Assembly: GCA_003008705.1 (NCBI GenBank)
Contig: PDUO01000001.1
Coordinates: 1,977,694-2,041,693 of the forward strand
DNA: 64,000 nt
Source of the DNA: Pezicula radicicola
Lineage: Eukaryota > Ascomycota > Leotiomycetes > Helotiales > Dermateaceae
Reading direction: 5' to 3'
The translations under genes were made by a program, and so were the position numbers. Shown here one piece after another: positions 58,958 to 64,000 of this stretch (the first letter of the stretch is position 1; each line of letters begins with the position of its first letter). The notes beneath the pieces were generated by a model. That model was not told where the DNA came from. It worked only from the letters and a program-made list of their open reading frames with translations, and searched no databases.

Positions 58958-60763
58958 ATTGTGTGGTGATTTGGGGTTTGGGGGCCGCCAATTAGTTTCC
59001 GCTGAGACGTCTCAGCAAAAGGATAAGTCCACGAGCGGATATCTACAGTTTCGGCCGATGCACTGCGTGGCTGTTAAATTCCCGGTCTTCATTAATCGAA
59101 GTTGAGGCTCCGTTTAGGAACTGCCTGTGTGTATGCCTAACCTAGTCTCTACTGCAGTCGTCTCCTCTAACGATTGGTTAAGACAGGCACAAAACACTCA
59201 CCGAACTAGGCTGCGCATTTGAGATCGCATCTGCGATGGTACTTTGTGATATTGTTCAATCACAACAGAGAATTATGCGAGGTGTCGTATACTTCCCACA
59301 CCACTTGACAAATAAAACCAATAATCAAGAAAATCGTGATAATCCACGCTGTTCAGCGTCCGCGTGCCTGTTGCATTTATTACTCTCGGGAACCTAAATT
59401 TTACAGACCAACAAGTGGTCATCAACCACACGCACTTGCGCTCCGAGTCTGCAGAGACGTTTATGCTTTGACACGCCTCATGGTGCTTGTCTCGTCATCA
59501 TCTTGACCCTTTTCACTTGAAGATAGGGCGTTCTTACGGGAGCTGCGTTCGGGAAATATTGTCGCCTATTAACTGCGCAAAGTAGAGAGTCGATGGATGG
59601 GAGAAAATAATTATTTCAGTTGTTACATATAGAGGAGCTCTCCGCATTGCCTCGCAACTTTCGTTGAAATGGCTGCCACCAAGCAAAAAGCGCCACATCT
59701 GGGAGATCTAAAGGCTTTGCGCAATCCGCGTCCAACATGCTGCTCAGAAACACCACGCATTTGAGGTTCGCTTGTGCTCAGATGAGATCTCATTCGCGAT
59801 GCAAAGTGCTGTGCTTCTCTCACTCAAGAAGACTGGAAATTTGGACACTCTGCTCGCACTTGAACGCAAAGCTGTGTCTCAAGATGTGAGAGGCTATTTT
59901 CCGCGTCTGAATAAATAGAGATCCAGAGGCAGCCGGCCCATAGTTGTCGGTCAACCAGGAGTCTCTGAGCACCAGGAGAAGGAAAATCAATGGTGATCAC
60001 GTGATAACGACGTTTAAGACCGCAAAACGACGACGACGACGACGCCGCCCAGCAACTGCTTGTAAGATGCCGTCGTCGAAAGACCATGGCTCTGCCTCTG
60101 GAGGGTAATATTTTTCACAATTCGAGCGACCCGTTTCCAGAAGATGGCTAAAATGACTGGTCTAGAATGCTGAATGCCTTTCTTTACTCTGCACCATCAA
60201 TCAGTGAAAGAATCAGTAGAGGGTTCTCTAATTCAACACCACAGCGTACTTCGCAAATGGAACGACATTTGAGAGGCATTGAATTGCGGTTACAAGGCGA
60301 CAAAGGGGGCCCGGAATGCCGTAAGGAGGTAAATGGAGATGGAAGGAGACTCTGAAGCATCGCACAGGATTCGAATCGTTGATGGGTGAGGCGTGGCGTA
60401 CAAATATACGGTATTATTATACAGGACGGTAGTGTTGTACTTCTAGGTCTTGACTGAGAATATACCTATTGAGATGTACTGTCCATGAAAGGTGAAAGGA
60501 AAGAGAAAGCCGCGTCGCGTCGCACCTCCAATCAATTGTGGATGACTAAGGGAAGCAAGCGCACCGTGCACTAAACACCTGCGCCGCAAAGCAACCTCCC
60601 ATTTCTTTCTTTTTTCTTACCGTGACAACTTCACCCTTCATTTCAGCCAACAGAGTCCCCTCCCTACTTCTGATCATCTCCAGAGTTTTAAACCGAGTTT
60701 CCCAGAAGCTATACTCACTGTGCAGTCTTTCAAACTACTCTTCCACTTAGATCATTTGTCAGC
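58958..60763. other. Promoter and intergenic region between two divergent genes
   Basis: About 1.8 kb; no gene is supported. A CGA/GAC trinucleotide run lies at about 60026-60048. Both adjacent genes start away from this interval. Confidence 0.45.
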
Positions 60764-61610
60764 ATGGAATCTGCTCTGTTGCCTTGCACGAGCTTCACTC
60801 TCTTCCCAGAGTTACCCTCGGAAATGCGGCTGAAGGTATGGAGGCATACATTTCCAGGCCCTCGGATTGTAGGAATATCACACACCTTCCATGAAAGATC
60901 CTTTAGCGGGTGGTACGTGTGCGGGTCTTTCTCTTGTCACCACTGATCCCAACATGTTTGCCCTTGTGCACCTCATTCTGTCCTATTTGCTCCGAAAGCA
61001 AGCTATATTGAGTCGTGCTGACTCCTCGATCTTGAACAGGAGGACGCTTGACCCACCGCCTCTCGTCCTCCAGATCACCCGCGAATCGCGAGAAGAAGCC
61101 TTGAAACATTACAAGCTCTCCTTTGGAACAACTCTTGACCCCCCGAAGATCTACTTCAACTTCAAAATGGATACGCTACGGTTTGGCCATGGCCTTGGAG
61201 AAGACTTCCTTAATGATCCTCATTGGGCCAAGCAAGGGAGCAGCGGCTATCTGCTCAACCTCTTTTTAGGAACCACTTTTCCGATTCGCCCTGAGTTTCG
61301 ACCCGCTGCGTCTGGTTGGGAGAACCTCAGATCTTTAATTATTGACGCTGATGAACAGATTTTTGGGAGGCGGAGTTTTTGCTGGAATGAGATAAGGAAG
61401 TTTGAGAGACTAGAGGAACTGACTCTGCTAGCGTGGGAGGATGAAGTGTTGGAAGTTAATGAGCTCCTGACATTGTTTCAAGACGCACTCACCGCGGTGG
61501 CTGCAAGTCATCCTGAATGGAAGGTTCCAAAAATCACTGTTATGTCAACACTGACACACAACAAATGGGGTAGTCTTAAACCCGAACCTGTCAAGCAGCT
61601 CGAAGTTTAA
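60764..61610 (+). CDS. 2EXR domain protein (second copy in window)
   Basis: Two exons, 60764-60912 and 61040-61610, joined over a 127-base intron (GTACGT...ACAG), give 239 residues. The N-terminal motif reads FTLFPELPSEMRLKVWRHTF and ISHTFHERSFSGW follows. The second motif, after the intron, reads PPLVLQITRESREEALKHYKLSF. Later sequence contains the family-typical LRSLIIDADEQIF and FERLEELTLLAWE. A shorter first-exon-only reading would stop soon after SGWYV, so the intron is needed. Same family as the gene at 8.9 kb but not closely similar outside the motifs. Confidence 0.88.
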
Positions 61611-61634
61611 TATCTGTGTATTGGGGCTGTCTAC

Positions 61635-61775
61635 TACCGTACGAATTGGTTTATAAGAGATCATTTTGAATAGCTATCTATTTAGAAACAAGATATGGAC
61701 TCGAGTAACTCACTTGACTTGAGTGACTCACTTGCCCCAATCAGAATTATCTCTTATAAACCAATTCGTACGGCA
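61635..61775. mobile_element. MITE copy C, with perfect 25-base terminal inverted repeats
   Basis: The left end CCGTACGAATTGGTTTATAA (continuing GAGAT) from 61637 is exactly inverted at 61749-61773. The element is about 140 bases and carries a short duplicated TCACTTGACTTGAG-type interior. It lies 27 bases after the 2EXR stop codon, within its likely 3' UTR. It is the least decayed of the three copies. Confidence 0.9.
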
Positions 61776-63062
61776 TGCGCCGATTTTCAATCCAGAACTC
61801 AAAAACGACTTGATAAACCGTCGTAATCTGGACAAATTGTGACAAGATATTTTTGACGTAGCCTGGAGATGTGCCGCTCTTGCTTTGGTGTTATCCAATG
61901 GGGAGAATATTACGCAATGTCGGTGTTGGTGATTGTGTGCTGCTAGGTGACGTGGGGAGTTTTGTTGCTGAGGAGCCTGTCAACAAGAATTTAACAAAGT
62001 GTAACTCTGCGGACTCCGAAGACGGAACTCAGACAAGAAGAAGTCTTGATAGCTCAGTACCCAGGTCCGTGGGTTTCGTAGGCATTGCTTATTTAGAAGT
62101 ATTGTGGGGCTTTTCGAGAACTATATCTAAAGTTTACAGGGAATCCTTGAACTGTTTTCATCGCTTGGATAGGGCCGGATTCCATTCTTATATCAGGAAC
62201 GCCAAAGTCATACGTTGTCTTTGTTCACTCTTCACTTCGAACATTATCATAAGTACTTTTCAGCTTGCACTGTCGCATTATTCTCCAATTCAACAACAAA
62301 TGGGCTGCTGTGCAATTATTCCAGCACAAACCTGCATATCATCAAGTGTTCATGAATGCCACCCCACTACCAAGCTTTTGAGGGGCTGGAACCTCAGTTC
62401 TTGGAGTCCAAGTCGATGATCCTCCTATGCTGCGTCTACTACTCGTCTACTACTTCAACGTGGATGTGAGGAGCCGCGTGGCACTTCTTGCTCTTAAGTA
62501 TCCCCATCGTTTGTTTCAAGCTTCATTCTTATAATTACAAGCGAAAAAACATGTTGACCTAGCACGGTGCCATCACTGATCTGAGGGCCATCCATAAGAT
62601 TACTTAAAATCTCCGGGTTTGGTATTTTGGTGGACATATATGTGGACATATCACTCTCACAGTGGACGTATCATGGAGTCGACGAATGTCCCAAAATTTT
62701 ATCGGACGTTGATTGGAAAAGAATGTATCTGCGATTTGTACCTGGAGCTGTCTCCTGTGTTCATCTGAAATATTCAGATGTCGTCGGATCAAAGAGTACA
62801 GTGCACGGAGCACCGTAAGCTACTCGTTTGCTCAGATTGGCTCCCCTGAGCACAACTAAAATGTTCAGGTGGCGACACTGAGCAATAGGTGTCTCCATAT
62901 GGAGGATAAAAACACTTCGGAGTTAAATGGAAAGCAGGCCTGACCGCGTCATTATTACAATCCAGATCTTGCACAAGAGCCATCGTAATGAACGTTAAAT
63001 TTTTTACTCGCCAGTTCATTTGAACATCACATTCTTTTTCTCTCTTTAATCATCCCTTGGTT
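61776..63062. other. Intergenic stretch, no supported gene
   Basis: Open frames around 61871-62419 and 62604-63019 show no recognisable domain. The part just before 63063 would contain the GH3 promoter. Confidence 0.4.
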
Positions 63063-64000
63063 ATGCTGTACAAGCAACTTCTTGCTGTTCGAGCTATTCT
63101 CCCTCTAATATCTGGAACAAGTCTCTCTCGGAGAGCTAATTCCACGTCCGCAAACAGCACTCTTGCTGCTGAGGGAATCCTTGCAAATGGATTAGGTTTA
63201 TCACCTTCACAAAACTACTCAAAAATTGTAAACTAACATATCTTTATAGTGGATTTGGGCGACTGGGCTGAGGCCTATTCTGAAGCCGTAGCTTTTGTTG
63301 CCGGGCTTACAAACTCCGAGAAGATCAGTATCATCACCGGAAGCGATGTCACTTCAGCAAACTGGACAGCTTTGCAATTCAAAGATTCCAGTCAGAGTCC
63401 TCAAGGCTATGACTATGTTACCGGGTAGTCAGAGAGTTCGGTTCTTCCTATGACTTGGGACAAGGATGCAATGGTCAAGCAATTTTCTGCTGTAGGTCTA
63501 GAGTTTTACCAGAAAGGCTTCCAGGCTGCAAATGCGCCTACCTCACAACCATTAGGACGGACACCATGGGGAGGTGAGTAGGAATAGGCTCATTCAGTTT
63601 TGTACTAACAATCTCAGGTTGCCTTGTCGAGACTCTTGGTGCCGATTCTTACTTTAATGGTATTGCTTTCGGTATTGGAGCCTAGGCATTTTTTGATATT
63701 GGAATCATTGTAGGGGGAAAGGTGAGGCAGGCAGACAAATTTTGTGTGACAAAACTGACAAGGTATTTAGCACTTCCTACTGAACGAGCAAGAGACAAAC
63801 AGAACCAGTTCAAGCAGTACAGGTGGAGGTGGAATGGGAGGTGGATCACCACCTAACAGCATTTTAGCCAGCAGAGACACAACCGACATTACCGACAGTG
63901 CACCATACTCCAGCAATGCCGACGATAAAACTCTTCATGAGACTTACCTGTGGTTGTTCTACGATGCTGTCAAGAACGGTATGGGCGGTGTCATTTGTGC
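63063..64000 (+). pseudogene. Glycoside hydrolase family 3 (beta-glucosidase-like), interrupted, continues past the window edge
   Basis: Exons 63063-63195, 63250-63573, 63618-63721 and 63771 onward join in phase at clear splice sites. The N-terminus (MLYKQLLAVRAILPLISG) looks like a weak signal peptide. The GH3 landmarks are recognisable: DWAEAYSEAVAFVAGLTNSEK, SQPLGRTPWGG, GGKHFLLNEQETNR, then a serine/glycine linker and DSAPYSSNADDKTLHETYLW. Two in-frame TAG codons break it, at 63426-63428 (after YDYVTG) and 63683-63685 (after AFGIGA); neither is removed by the introns I can justify. The catalytic Asp should lie beyond the window. A decayed or sequence-error copy is the likely status. Confidence 0.78.

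Overview
The window reads as nuclear DNA of a filamentous ascomycete, probably of the Leotiomycetes/Helotiales type, although the exact taxon is an inference from gene content. The evidence is many short GT-AG introns (about 40-150 nt, often with a CTAAC-like branch site), orthologues of ascomycete housekeeping genes (MSH3, Rab geranylgeranyltransferase beta, NEDD8 protease), expanded fungal families (2EXR, NB-ARC/TPR NLR, TRI12-type MFS pump) and intron-bearing nuclear tRNA genes. Gene models below were rebuilt by hand by joining open frames across splice sites, and the exon coordinates given are phase-consistent.

Left third (1-31 kb). A NEP1-type deneddylase (with a 20-nt micro-exon) and a ~1,910-residue protein with the domain order of Red1/SYCP2 meiotic axis proteins lie on the minus strand. 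They are followed by a 2EXR protein, an IFI6/IFI27-like membrane protein, a broken short-chain dehydrogenase, a salicylate-hydroxylase-like flavoprotein, a membrane-anchored unknown, a TRI12-like drug/siderophore pump, an aspartic protease without an obvious signal peptide, and a complete four-exon NB-ARC/TPR NLR-like receptor.

Middle (31-43 kb). This is a core block: MSH3 (mismatch repair), a zinc-finger nuclear protein of unknown role, Rab geranylgeranyltransferase beta subunit, and a gamma-glutamylcyclotransferase-like protein with a C-terminal membrane segment.

Gene desert (42.7-51.7 kb). This AT-rich stretch holds three tRNA genes (Leu-AAG, Gln-CTG, Thr-AGT), degenerate tandem repeats, one copy of a MITE family and two tandem copies of what looks like a structured RNA. 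The tRNA-Leu gene is the most unusual object in the window: besides its normal 18-nt anticodon-loop intron it carries a 53-nt GT...AG insertion between positions 9 and 10 with the hallmarks of a spliceosomal intron.

Right part (51.7-64 kb). A large fungal-specific unknown is split by one in-frame TAG, a C2H2 protein is encoded by four exons, a second 2EXR gene follows, and a GH3 glycosidase with in-frame stops runs off the right edge. Three genes carry TAA/TAG interruptions and three MITE copies (16.7, 45.6 and 61.6 kb) share terminal inverted repeats, which suggests active mobile-element and mutational history around an otherwise conserved core.
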